46,031 nucleotides of DNA. It comes from Smittium mucronatum (taxonomy: Eukaryota > Kickxellomycota > Harpellomycetes > Harpellales > Legeriomycetaceae). The stretch lies in contig LSSL01002430.1 of the NCBI GenBank assembly GCA_001953115.1, positions 1 to 46,031 on the forward strand. The letters are read 5' to 3'. The notes beneath the pieces are model-generated. The model saw only the letters and a program-made list of their open reading frames with translations, was not told the DNA's origin and made no database searches. The position numbers were made by a program, and so were the translations under genes. This document shows, one piece after another, positions 12,739 through 23,810 of the stretch. Each line of letters starts with the position of its first letter. Positions within the stretch are counted from its first letter, which is position 1.

Positions 12739-15119
12739 AATAAAAACCTTTAAACATGGAACCGGAATCATGAACTCATTTCATAATATAAATTCTCATA
12801 ATAAAAATTGGCCGATTTCTAATAATGAATAAAAAATCAAAAGTTTAATTTTTAAAATTTAGTCCAACGGGTTTTAATCACAGACTAAAAATAAGATTAA
12901 TCTAATAAAAAACTTCATCCAAAACTGTATAAATAAAACTAAAAAATATTAATCAAAACTCAAGTGAATTTTTTATTTTTTTCTATCTAAAAAACTATAG
13001 AATTTATTCAAAATAAAATAAATTTAAAGATTTTCAGACTGTAAAAAAAACATAGCGCCACATATTATAAAAGGTTAATAATTCTAAAAAATTACTGCAA
13101 ATGCAGCTGCTAGATTAAACCAGAAAAATGATGAAATAAAGAGCTCAAATTTCTAAAAAAATAGCAATATGAAGTTTATTTTGAATAATATAAATAAAAG
13201 AAAAAAGAAAAAAAAATATATCTTAAAAACTTGCATTGGAATAAATATATAAAAACTATTTTAAAAAATAAAATTTAAAGATAAAACGTTAGTATGCCCC
13301 GACATCCGCAAGTTTCATAACTTCAAGTATATAGTAAAAATAAAAAAATTCAATATCCTTAAGTAAAAATCAAAATTTATAAAGATTATAAATAATATTT
13401 TCCAAATAAATGGGGAAAAAGGATCGAATAAATAAGAATGGGACCATTAATGGGCTCTTTATTTTTTTCATCGGATAAATCCTAGTTTAGTACGAATATT
13501 GAAAATAATTTTTTTTATTTAATATACTTTTAAGCTTTTTTTTATCGGATACACTATTCATTATTTGGTTGTAAATATATAAGTTTTTTATTTTTATTTT
13601 TTGTAATTGAAAACATATAAGTTGAAAATAAAATCATAGATCATCGCTAATGCCAATTTTTAACTTTAAATTTTAGATGATCAAACTTACATATGAAAAA
13701 AAATATCAACTTATATTTACAAATATTCGCTGATACAATGAAAAAAAATACAAAAATGCAACTCGAATAGATAATTTAACATCTTAATTTTGTATTTATA
13801 AAAGGATTTTGCACAATATAGTAAAAAATTTCTAGATACCGCTAAAAAATTGTGAATATCTGAAGATATTTTCGAATAATGTAATATTTAAAAGATCTGT
13901 ATTATCTATTAAAATTTAGCAAGATAAAGATGAAAGAAAAAATAGATGGAAAAGATTTTATAATGATATAATTAATTTCATCAATAATTTAAATTAGGAA
14001 AAATTTAAAAAAGGTTTCTTTACAAGCATAAAATATCTTTAGTGAAATAAAAATATTCAATAAATTAGTGTTATGCGTTTTTAAAAAAAATTTGTTTAAA
14101 AAACTTTCTAAAAATATAATAGATACATTTACAGGATAATAATTTCTCACAGCGATAAAAAATAAATCTAATTTAAAAAATTAACAAAATTTCATACATT
14201 TAGTCATTTAAATATTAATAAGATGAAATTTCTAATTTAAGTTATGTATTTTTAAGAAAATTTTTTTTTTTGTACTCATAAAAAGCCGTCAGTTTAATTT
14301 AAAAATAAAATTAGAATTTATAAAAAACTGAAAAATGTAACTATATGCATATTATTAAGGATGATTTACCATTTCTTGACATCCGTTACGTGAAGTAAAA
14401 ATTCAGAGTTATGAAAAAATGTTTATAAACTTAAAATATTTTCTCATCAAGAATGCTTGAGGCAATAGACAAAAAAATGTATATAAAATTATTTTGGTTT
14501 AATATTTGGATGGAGTTTTTTTGTTATTGAAAATTTTATCTTTAAAAATTTTTTACAATAAATAAAAACAAAATATATCTAATACATGAATTTATTATAT
14601 TTTTAGCTTTGGTTTTTATTTATTTTTTATTTTTTCTCCTGATGCTGTAATGAATATAATTATATTTTTTTTACTTGAGTCTTTAGGTATTGATGCGATA
14701 ACCATTTAATTTGATAAAAATAGCAAAAAATTAAGAAAGGTATAGTGGTTATGTTTAAAAATAAAGTTTTGTTGGAAGTTTAACTTTTTAAAACTAACTA
14801 ATTAACTAAACCGTATAAAAAATAATTCAATTAAAAATTGTTCAAATAAAGTAATAAAATAGCCTTTTTTATTCCTTTCCAAAAAAAATTTCATATCGAA
14901 AAAAATGATATCCGTAATTCATAATTTTATTAAATATATTTAATTTGTATTCCTTTAATAATTAGGTAAAAAAAATTTGTGGGAAATTTGTATTTTCTGA
15001 ATATACTATTAGGTGAAAAACACAAAAACTTCGTTTTTTATTCGTTGTTTTAATCGCGGATAATTAGACGATAAAATCAGATTAAATAACTTTGAAAAGT
15101 TTCTTGGAAATTTTTTTAA
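12739..15119. other. A/T-rich gene-free stretch with small G+C-richer scraps
   Basis: Two short scraps stand out. One at about 13289-13325 reads YAPTSASFITSS. The other at about 13435-13490 reads MGPLMGSLFFSSDKS. Each is under 20 codons and cannot be assigned. They may be debris of the same kind as the flanking fossils. The rest is A/T-rich without features. Confidence 0.5.
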
Positions 15120-15539
15120 TGGAACAGAACGGATTTATATCCTGAGCGGCATAGAATTTTTTCCGATCTACCGGCTTTGTTAATTAGTAAAATTAGAGAA
15201 ATGTATATCATCCGAAATATCCAAAACGACATCGCATCTAGATCTATGGATGATTGTGGTGGCATCAAGTCATTGAATAAACTAAAAAAAATTCAAAAAA
15301 ATCCGCTGAAATGACTAAGTTTATCTTTAAAACTCGGTTTTATGGTCATCAATTAAATTCAAAATCACAGTATACATAATTGGATAGTTTTAAGGCTTTC
15401 ATCAGCAGGCTATCAAACTTTGGAGCATTGTATTACATGCAGAGTATGTACTATTCGTGCTTTTAGTGATCTAAAATGGTATTCAATAAAAGTTACTTCT
15501 AATTGGAAATACATTCTGATCCTTTTTCTTTGTTAAATA
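15120..15539 (+). pseudogene. Decayed coding sequence, family unknown (possibly MULE-related)
   Basis: A single frame runs through 140 codons with only two internal stops (TGA at 15312 and one TAA near 15355) before the terminal TAA at about 15537. Chance would give about ten stops at this base composition. The first part includes FSDLPALLISKIREMYI and DIASRSMDDCGGIKSLNKLK. The last includes AGYQTLEHCITCRVCTIRAF, with a Cys-x2-Cys-x2-Cys arrangement. The local G+C is much higher than the flanks. The segment around IQNDI...LNKLKKIQKNP faintly recalls the region ahead of the catalytic domain in MULE/FAR1-type transposases, but no DDE residues follow, so I do not assign it. A fossil of a host gene is equally possible. 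Confidence 0.6.
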
Positions 15540-16472
15540 ATCATTGAGAAGATTTCACTAATTCTTATTTATTGTAAAACTACATAAGTGGAATAATTGT
15601 TTTGAGTGAGTATTTATATAAATATTACCCAAAAAACAAAAAAGCAATCTATTTATTCAATGAATAGGCGAGTATATAATCAAAAAATATTTAAAATTAC
15701 TTTAATACTGTGAATATTGGCGCAATATTTTTTAAAATCAATTAATAAAAGGTTTTTTTAAAAAAAAAATGTGTAAAATTTATAAACGACATTATAGTGA
15801 TGTAATCTTATCAAATTATTACAATAATATAGGAATATTCACATCCACATAAATTCGACCCATAATATCAATCTTTATTAAAAATAATAATTAAACACCA
15901 ACCCCCAAAATATGCATTAAAATATATTACCAAACATCAAAAATGTTTTTTTATCTCCAAAATTTTTTTAAATTCTATATTGGTTAAATACACTCTTTAT
16001 ATTGATGATTAAATTTTGTGGATTCCTTAAACTCTATATTTATATAATAATATACTTTAAAGCAAACTCAAAAATTATAAACTAAGTAAAAAAAAATCTT
16101 CATATTATTATTGCACAAATTTAATTAATAAAAAAAACTACCATTTTCAAAAATTCATTAAAATTCTCGTGTTTACTTTTTGATAAATTAGCAAATTAAA
16201 GATTATCAAAGATAATTACTTCTTAATTGAATAAGAAAAATTAATAAGACATCATTTTAAATCCTGTTTTTAAAAAAATACTAATATTCATATTATTTCA
16301 AGGATTTATTTAGCATTAAAATTTTACTAAATTATATATGAAAATTATTACAATATAAAATTTTAGTTATATAAAAAGACAAGAATCGAGGTGAAAAACA
16401 TAAAAAATATTCATCTACGGTTGGGATAATCTCTACTAATAAATTAAAAAAAAAACATTAATAAGATATCTG
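15540..16472. other. A/T-rich gene-free stretch
   Basis: Plain A/T-rich sequence. I see no coding frame, RNA gene or repeat that can be supported. Confidence 0.7.
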
Positions 16473-16779
16473 TCACCCAAAATTATATTATCACTGAATT
16501 CTGCTTTTTGAAATGTTTTTTATTATGGCTAAAAAAAATTTCAGTTTTTTTATATTATATATTCTTGAGATAGAATTTTAAATCAAAATTATTATTTAAG
16601 CGAATTTTCAATTATTTTAATTAAAATATTAGACGGATTTTGACACATTTAGAAAAATATAAAAACCTTGAATTTGATAAAAATCTCTAGAATTATTTTT
16701 TTTGCGATAGAATTTATGTTTAATATTATTAGATAAATTAAACCTAACTTCAATAATATTTAATCGGAATTTTGGGTGA
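16473..16779. mobile_element. Candidate short MITE with 12-bp inverted termini
   Basis: tcacccaaaatt at 16473-16484 is repeated perfectly in inverted orientation at 16768-16779, enclosing about 280 bp of non-coding DNA. Four G/C bases in the 12-mer make a chance pair at this distance unlikely but not negligible. No convincing target-site duplication is visible. It ends only about 20 bp from the larger TIR element that follows. Confidence 0.3.
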
Positions 16780-16797
16780 TAAAATAACCAAAATTTT

Positions 16798-17787
16798 TAT
16801 GTCCCTGGAACCAATTGATAAAATGAGGTGGAGGTATAATTGGAAGCGTATATGTTAATAAGTAAAACATTAAACTATTAGGTATCACAAATATGTTTAA
16901 AGCTTAATTTTTGTTAATAAAAAATTTTTACTTATAGTTTTAATTATTATTCAAGTTATAAATATTTTGTAATACTCAAATTATGATTATCCATACAAAT
17001 AAGTAATTTTGAGCCCTATTGTATCTTGTAAAATTAAATGTAAAACTTTATAATATCCTTTTACTGCTAATATAAAATCAATTATAAACAAAAATAATTG
17101 CACTATAAAAGAAGCTAAAGGCCAAATTTTCTATTAAATTTTATTTATTTCAATTCATTATATATCTTTTTAAATTTTAGAAGTCAATGACGCTTTAAAA
17201 AGAAATTTAGATGATAAAAAATATTTTTTAATTGCAATTAAGTCATATAATTTATTTTCATTGCTAAAAAAAAAGATTCGTTACTAGTATATTTTCATTT
17301 TATTTTAATATTAGATAATTTTAAATTACTTTTTTGGGATAAATTTAAACTTATTTTGCAAATTTTACTTATTTTATATATCTAAATTTCAAAATGTGAA
17401 TACACTTCTTTTTCAGCATAAAGATTCAATAAAATTTATTAAATGATTTAAATTTTTAATACAGCTTTTATTTTTTAAAATCTACCCATATAATTAATAG
17501 AAGCTGTATAGAAGTTTAAGTTATAATGTTTTAAACTGATTTAATTTATAAAAATATCGATTTTACATTATAGCTCAAATTTTTTTGTTAGCAATTCATA
17601 AATTTTTCATCATCTTAGCTTTTATATTCAATAAAAATTCTATGTGATCAATGCTTAAAATAGCCTTTTTTTAAAAAATAACTTTTCATGATATCTGTGA
17701 TTTGTAATAGTTAAACATTTTACTTTTTAGCATATATGACTTCAATTTTACTTCCGCACCTTTTTATTAGCTGGGTCCAGGGACATA
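16798..17787. mobile_element. Non-autonomous element with 95-bp terminal inverted repeats and TA flanks
   Basis: The arms 16800-16894 and 17691-17785 are imperfect inverted repeats of equal length, about four in five positions matching. Both begin TGTCCCTGG and share later blocks such as GTAAAA and AACTATTA in register. Each end is bordered by TA (16798-16799 and 17786-17787), which fits the TA target duplication of Tc1/mariner-type elements. However, the flanking A/T bases are themselves partly palindromic, so the exact terminus could be a few bases further out. The interior of about 800 bp has no transposase frame, only A/T-rich sequence. The element would depend on a transposase encoded elsewhere. 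No second copy is visible in this window. Confidence 0.62.
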
Positions 17788-18638
17788 AAATTAGATAGTA
17801 TTTTTGTATCCATAATTCAAATTAAATCCTAAATAAATTTGGTTTCATTTATTTTAAAATATTAAAAATAAATTAAATCACAAATAATAAATCATCCTTA
17901 TGTATGCCAATCAAATTAAAAGTTATTCTATGTTTTAAAATTATTAAAATAATTACAGGTTTTCTAATATTTCTTAGTTCTTATTCACTTTTTCGGTTGA
18001 TTATTTTAAATTATATGGATAAAAATTGTAATAATTTACCATTTTTAATATTTAAAATGACTAATGTCATAGCTATTATAATAATTATTCATCAAACATA
18101 AAAAAATTATAATTTACATGTATAAATCAGAAAGTATTGATGTAGGCATCTTTATTTTTTTCTAAAAAAATAACTAACATTGGTTTATGTTATTTTATTT
18201 TGTTTTATTTTACAAAAAATTGATTGCTGGAACATCCCTAAAATTGATTTTTAATACGATTCTGAAGCTCAAAAAAAAAAGAAATATTTCCGATTTTAAC
18301 AATAAAAAAATGATTTGTTATAACTATTACTTCTACGATAAAAATTTGAAAAACTGATTTTCTTTAATGAAAATTGAAAAAAAAAACATAAGAAATGAAT
18401 AAAAACTTATTTTGCTGATTTGAATTTAAGATAATGTGATTGCACAAAAAAAAAAGAGAATCTAATATAATTTTCTCTTTTAATTTTTGCAGTAATTAAT
18501 CAAAAAAAACTTTAAAAATTAAAAATTATCTTAGAAAAGAAGATATATAAAAAAGTATGAAAAAATATATTCAATTATAAAATGTAAGAAAAATAATACC
18601 GTAAAATTTTCATGCACAAATCATGATGATTTTCAAAC
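17788..18638. other. A/T-rich gene-free stretch
   Basis: The only frame of note is 17904-18101 (plus, 65 codons), a hydrophobic Ile/Leu/Lys-rich peptide without recognisable motif and of chance length. No other structure is seen. Confidence 0.65.
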
Positions 18639-19293
18639 GTTTTGCAAGGAATTTTTTTTTTTATCAAGGAATTTTATTGTAGGATAACGTTATTAAAAAC
18701 TGTACTAAAAAATATATAAATAAGAAAAAGTCGTGTAGAAATGACTATTATCCTAACTAAAATAACCTCCTCTGTTGGACTACCGGATGTGTACCTACGG
18801 AAAAAGGGTGCAATCTATCAATTAAAAGACCCCCCCTGGTATTGCCTCAAGTAGACTGGATGACTGGGGTTACATGCAGTCAAGAATTACGCTCTTTGGC
18901 AATGAAAAATAGTTCATTGAAGCTAATTAGCTCCTAGTCAAAGTCTACTTCTAACTGGATTAATAAAATTAGGCACCTACCCAAACTTGGGTTTGATCTA
19001 CATGGCTTTCCTACAAATAGCTTTTAGAAGCTGAGATCCGTCTGACTGTTGAAGATTGGACTTTTTCATTATAATATGTCTCAGCTGTGCCAAACTATCG
19101 GTTCCTCCTATTTCTAGATGGTCCTCCTACGAAATCGCTGCCCTCCGAATTGCCATGCGCTGTCTCCACTACTCCCAACCAAGAATAGTACAACGCTGAT
19201 TGAAATTTTAGTTTAGCATACTTCGAAAAGGACACTATTAAGCCCATAAATCACGGCAAGGTATTTCACTCTTAAAGGGGGTTTTGCAAGGAA
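18639..19293 (-). mobile_element. Short retroposon, copy 1 (minus strand), with TSD and A-tail
   Basis: The element body is 18652-19280 and lies on the minus strand. gttttgcaaggaa at 18639-18651 is repeated perfectly at 19281-19293, giving a 13-bp target-site duplication. Eleven T at 18652-18662 are the A-tail in element orientation, and AATAAA (complement of 18673-18678) lies 10 nt before it. The body is far richer in G+C than the flanks and matches copy 2 along its whole length, by eye about 80-85% identical, with one extra 12-base block. Its 5' end is within about two bases of that of copy 2, so both are probably full length rather than randomly truncated LINEs. No ORF of 60 codons is present. 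It looks like a SINE-like retrocopy of a structured RNA. The parental RNA is not recognised. Confidence 0.88.
18673..18678 (-). promoter_or_regulatory. Polyadenylation signal AATAAA of retroposon copy 1
   Basis: TTTATT on the plus strand reads AATAAA in the element and lies 10 nt upstream of its A-tail. The same signal is conserved at the same place in copy 2. Confidence 0.7.
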
Positions 19294-20887
19294 AATTCAT
19301 ACAAATTTAAAAAAAAATTATGCATACAGTTTTTCTTTGATTTAAGTCCAAGATTGTCTAAAATATTGTCGACTTCAACTGAGTTAATGATATATTTTTA
19401 AAGTCAATAAAAATATCATATATACATGATGTATAAATCATTGAATATCGGATATCCAGTTTTATCAATTGGAATTTCTAATTTTTTGAAATACTTATTA
19501 TGAATATTTATACACATTATATAAGAAATAAAAATAGGAATAAATCTCTTGGATGTTAACAGTTATTAAAAATGTGATCTCATCTATTAGACATAAATTT
19601 GAAATCAAAAATCAAAAATATATATAACCACAATAACCTTTTTTTTGGAAAATTTTGCTCCTGATATAAAAAGGACTAATTTTTGGACCTATAAATATAG
19701 AATAGCTAATTCACGGTTGTAAGTATTCCTATAATACTCCGAGAAAATATAAGTGTACACCCCATATATCTCATAAAAAAAACATTTATCTTGAAATTGT
19801 TTTATGATAAATTTGAGAGGTTTTCTAGAAAAATATGAGGTTTTGTATAAATTAAACCAAATCTAGTTTCAAAAGATTAGGTGCTGGTATGAACTACACC
19901 AATAATTCTGCCATAGAATAAGAAAATTCATAGAAAGATTTCTAATAAAAAAAAATCTTCATACTAAAAGATTAGTGATTCAGATCTGAAATTAAAATTC
20001 TTATTTACGTGTCCTAATATCATGGAAAAAAATATATAAATTTCATTTAATTAAAAACTATCTATAAATTTAAACAGTAGTTGGGATGATTAAGATCCAA
20101 TCCAAATTATCATAAGGAAAGATATCATTTCGTATGTCTCATATCAGGAAAATATTATTTTAAATCAAGAGTTTATTGGAAATATCGCAAGTTGGATTTT
20201 TATTAATTTCAATGAAACAAAGTCGGTTTTTGGCAATATTTCATTAATTGGTGATAAAAATAAAATATAGGATTACAAAGATATATTTTTATTACAGCTT
20301 TTTTTAAAAATTGGAAATAAAAATACATTTATTTGTAATTCAAGGCCGCCAAATTACTTTTTTTACAGAAAATTACTTATAACGAAACAGAAAAAGAAGT
20401 ACATCAAAAATCATTAAGAAAAAGGTTAGGTCTACGAAATAATTATATTTTATTGTAAAAACTATTATTTAATATATTATAATGAAAAAAATTCACAATT
20501 CTAATATTAAATTATAGGGGAATCTGTTTGATTACTTTATAGAACGAAAAATAAGAGGGTTACTAAATTTACATCAATTTTTTCTAAGTTACTTTATAAA
20601 ATATATCATATATCCTTTAGGAAATTATATTAAAGTATATTGTTTAAAAATAATAATCGAATACTGATAAAAAACAAATTATTTCTGTTTTAAAACTGAT
20701 TTTTAAATGATTTTTAAATATTAATTAAGCTCTTTCCTTTTTCTGTCGCTTTTTTTTATATGTTTAACATTCAAAAAATCATTCAATAATGAAATAATAC
20801 TAGAATATAGATGATTTATTTTTTGATCCTATATCAGAATTCAAAAAACTGAAATTAAAAATAAAAATAAAAAACCCCAATAAATGC
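19294..20887. other. A/T-rich gene-free stretch
   Basis: A region of slightly raised G+C at about 19800-20250 has stop-poor stretches in several frames and on both strands, for example MINLRGFLEKYEVLYK from 19804. No frame is convincingly better than chance. No RNA gene or repeat was recognised. Confidence 0.5.
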
Positions 20888-21206
20888 ATGATTTATTTCG
20901 TTTGCTAAATTCCTCAGGGCTATCTAGGAGCATCAAATTTAGGTACTCTAAAGTTGAAAGAAGAACTGAATCCAAAAGAAAAATAAAGCCTATTTCATGA
21001 TCAAAGTTATGTGAATAAAGAATAGTATATATATATATATATATAAATTCTTAAGCTGGTAGCATAATCATGAGCAGGAAAAGGATGAATTCTATATTTG
21101 CAATAATAGATTTTAGAGATCAAATCAAAGTTTGATTGTGCCGGATTTTTACTATTAGGGATAGTGCAGAGATATTTTTAAATACCATCCAACTTCATAG
21201 CACAAT
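20888..21206 (+). pseudogene. Possible fossil coding sequence interrupted by a TA repeat
   Basis: From 20888 one frame gives 46 codons with two stops and includes IPQGYLGASNLGTLKLKEEL. After the (TA)10 repeat at 21026-21045, a different frame reads HNHEQEKDEFYICNNRF from 21063 and SNQSLIVPDFYY further on. A His-x-His-Glu motif is typical of the end of FLYWCH zinc fingers found ahead of MULE transposase domains, but no preceding Cys pair can be placed. The local G+C is above background. Slippage at the dinucleotide repeat would explain the frame change. This is weak evidence and no family is assigned. Confidence 0.28.
21026..21045. repeat. (TA)10 microsatellite
   Basis: A perfect alternating TA run of 20 bases inside the possible fossil frame at 20888-21206. 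Confidence 0.93.
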
Positions 21207-22694
21207 GATAGATAAAAAAAATAAAATAAAATAAAATATTAAATTGAATAGAAATTTTTTTATTATAGAACATTTATACAGGCTCTTTTCAAATATTTAG
21301 TAAAAAAAATAGAAGAAAATGGTTATATATTCTGTCAGCATTTTTCTCTAAAAAAACATTAAGATTTCGATATTGAACCCAAAAATATTACTGATTGATT
21401 TTACTTAATAAACCATTAAAATTATTAATTTCTCATCTGTAGATTTTTGGAATTTCAAGAAATATAAAACCTTCTGTTATTTGCGTTTTATTATATTTGA
21501 AACAGAAAGTTTTATGCTTGGATATTAGAAATATTTCAAAGATATTCAAAAACACAAAATCCCTAAAAATAATTCTTACCGATAGAGATCGCATTAATAA
21601 ATTATCAGAATTTTTTTTTTCATAAGAGCTATAATACATTGTGTTTGTGGTGTATAAAAATAATTTAAATCTAAAATGAATAAATATATAATTAAAGAGC
21701 ATGATCAAAAGAAAATTAAAAAATAATAGTAAAAATCATTAAATTTCTATAAATATCTTGGTATAAAAAATTTATTTACTATTTATATTTTATTAACATC
21801 AATATTTAAGGATTTTTACACCTTTTTACTGGTACATCGATTCCTTATAAGGAAAAATTTATATAAAGTGATAAAAACTAACTGAGCTATAACCAATCTC
21901 ACATCTAGAGAGGAAGGAGAAAAATTTACTAAAAAAATTCCATAAAGTACTTCTAGTGATTTTTTATAAAAAATTTAAAAATTAATTTAGCCTTTGAAAA
22001 CATCTCAGCAAAACTGAATTAAATTTAGCGACAGATTCACAAAAGTTCGTTTATTATCTCCGAATTTTTTTTTAAAGGAAAATAGAATCCGAAAAATATT
22101 TTTATGATCGAAGAAAGAAACAAATTCATTCCAGATAATTTTAAAATCACAAAAATACGTTTCTAGAACTATTTACCCAAGTGTTTTTATAAAAATTATG
22201 GTCCTAACATATTAAAAAATAAAAAAATGAGATTATAAAAAATAATATCATAATTTTACTGCGGATATTGTAGCTTTTGGCTACTTGTAAATTATTCTGA
22301 CCAAAAAAAATTATATTTATATATTCATAATTCTGTTGAAAGCAAATTAAAATTTGAATCGGTATAGTAGTATTTTTTTTTATTAGTTTTCCTGAATGAG
22401 CGAAGATTTTTTAATATGAACTGTTCTCAGATATTATAGATTTAACATAACCAATTCTCAGCTATATGCTTGCTCAAACAAAAAAAGGGATACCTTAAAC
22501 GATTAAGAGGGTTGAATTATCCTTTATAAAGCGGAATAAATCAAAATTTAAAATTATAGATACGTCTTTAAAAAAAAAATGTTTTGTGGAGATCTAGATA
22601 AAAACATTAGAACTTTACCTTAGTATAATAGATAAATGATTAAATAATGTGTTTATTAACATTAATATTTTTTTAGAGTATTGAATTAAGAAAG
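21207..22694. other. A/T-rich gene-free stretch
   Basis: It contains the longest open frame of the window apart from the LINE (21433-21708, minus, 91 codons). That is about the longest expected by chance in DNA of this composition and shows no motif. A scrap at about 22450-22535 (plus) reads FSAICLLKQKKGYLKRLRGL and may be debris upstream of the next fossil. Confidence 0.5.
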
Positions 22695-23048
22695 ATGGTT
22701 ATACACTGCCAACGTATCTTAGCAATTTCAATTAAAATTACATAAATACTTTCGTAAAGTATTATAGCTATAATTTTGAATATTTTGGTAAGCTTTCATG
22801 CTGATACAGAATCCAGTTTAATTTACATGCCTCAAAATCGTTACAATATTTTGAATAATCTCTAAAGAAAAATTAATTTTTTGAGTAATCTTTTAGATTA
22901 TAGAAAAATTTAGTTGCGCACATTAAACTGTTACCCTGTATCTTATGTTTTAATATATTTTTCTTTAGTTATGGCTGTTACTAAGGGTTTTCAGGGTTAT
23001 ATCGTGTATATAACGTTTAATCTAGTTATTCAGCTAAATTTTTGTTAA
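22695..23048 (+). pseudogene. Fossil resembling the membrane domain of an ABCB7/Atm1-type half transporter
   Basis: One frame runs 118 codons with four internal stops, against about ten expected. Its second half includes QNRYNILNNL, then a spacer, then LRTLN, FSLVMAVTKGFQGYIVY and NLVIQLNF. In Atm1/ABCB7 proteins the corresponding order is a Glu/Tyr-rich segment with an Arg-Tyr, a conserved (x)LN, a hydrophobic helix with a Met, a Gly-x-x-x-Gly turn, then TVGDLV, N-L-x-Q-L and PLNF. Spacing and order agree reasonably. Atm1 exports a sulfur compound from mitochondria (mitosomes in microsporidia) for cytosolic Fe-S assembly. The ATP-binding domain that should follow is not recognisable before the next fossil. 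This would be a dead, truncated duplicate. The call comes from remembered family patterns, and another ABC exporter subfamily is possible. Confidence 0.42.
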
Positions 23049-23420
23049 AATTTTGAATACATTTAACTTCTAAACAGCACAATGACTAAAAAAACTAATA
23101 TATATATTTTTGTATAAAATTCCAATAAGAATTTTTTTAAAAGTACAAAATAGTAATGTTTAAAAATGATAGATGGATACATTATTTAATTCCGTGATAC
23201 AAAAAAAAAAATGGATACATTATTACAAGAAAACATAATATTACAAAATAATTATATATTAATCGAAATAATATACCAATTAAGATATATCTAATATTAA
23301 TAATTTGCTTGAGTTGATTATCTGAAACTGAAGAAATTTGCGTACTGATAAAATTTAGGGTAGACTTGATATTTTTCTTAAAATTAAGGATTTTTCTTTA
23401 AATTAACATTTGGGATTTAA

Positions 23421-23810
23421 TTGGGATTAGTTTTTATTGTTAGTTATGAAGGATCGAGATTAATTTCTGTTAAAATTTGGGTATATTGGCAACCAAACTG
23501 GTTTGAAATTGAAAATAACGGGAGTAGACATAATTTAAAGAAATAAAATTTTTTAGTGGAGTTGATCCGAAGTTTGAAAATCTATATTCTTTATTTGATT
23601 GAAGGTATAAAGATTATGAGGAGGTTTGGTTCTGAATTGCCGAGGTTGTGAATTGTGACTATTAGATGTTGGGAAAATTTATATTCCGAATTTTTTTAGC
23701 TTGGATGATTTTTGGTCTGGAATTTTCGAAGTTGTGAAAAATTGGCACAGGTATGATCCAAATTGGGTCATAGTATGAGCTTAGATGATTTAAATCTTTT
23801 AAATTTTTGA
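23421..23810 (+). pseudogene. G-skewed fossil reading frame with internal repeats, family unknown
   Basis: A frame of 130 codons with five internal stops before TGA at 23808 includes VSYEGSRLISVKIWVYW and IEGIKIMRRFGSELPRL. The plus strand is strikingly rich in G over C from about 23340 to 23880, unlike anything else here. A motif like CCGAAGTTTGAAAA occurs at 23567, as CCGAGGTTGTGAA at 23640 and as TCGAAGTTGTGAAAA at 23726, that is every 73-86 bases, with a preceding TTTGGT block repeated at 23625 and 23711. This may be a decayed repeat protein (a 24- to 29-residue period) or a decayed DNA tandem repeat. No family is recognised. Confidence 0.4.

Noticed and set aside
17904..18101. 65-codon hydrophobic frame beside the TA-flanked element
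   Set aside because: Lies outside the element ends, is of chance length and has no similarity that I recognise.
19804..20305. Long reading with nine internal stops on the plus strand
   Set aside because: Stop density is not far enough below chance, and the opposite strand reads as well.
21433..21708. 91-codon open frame, minus strand
   Set aside because: About one such frame is expected by chance in 46 kb at this composition. It has low complexity, no motif and no G+C rise.
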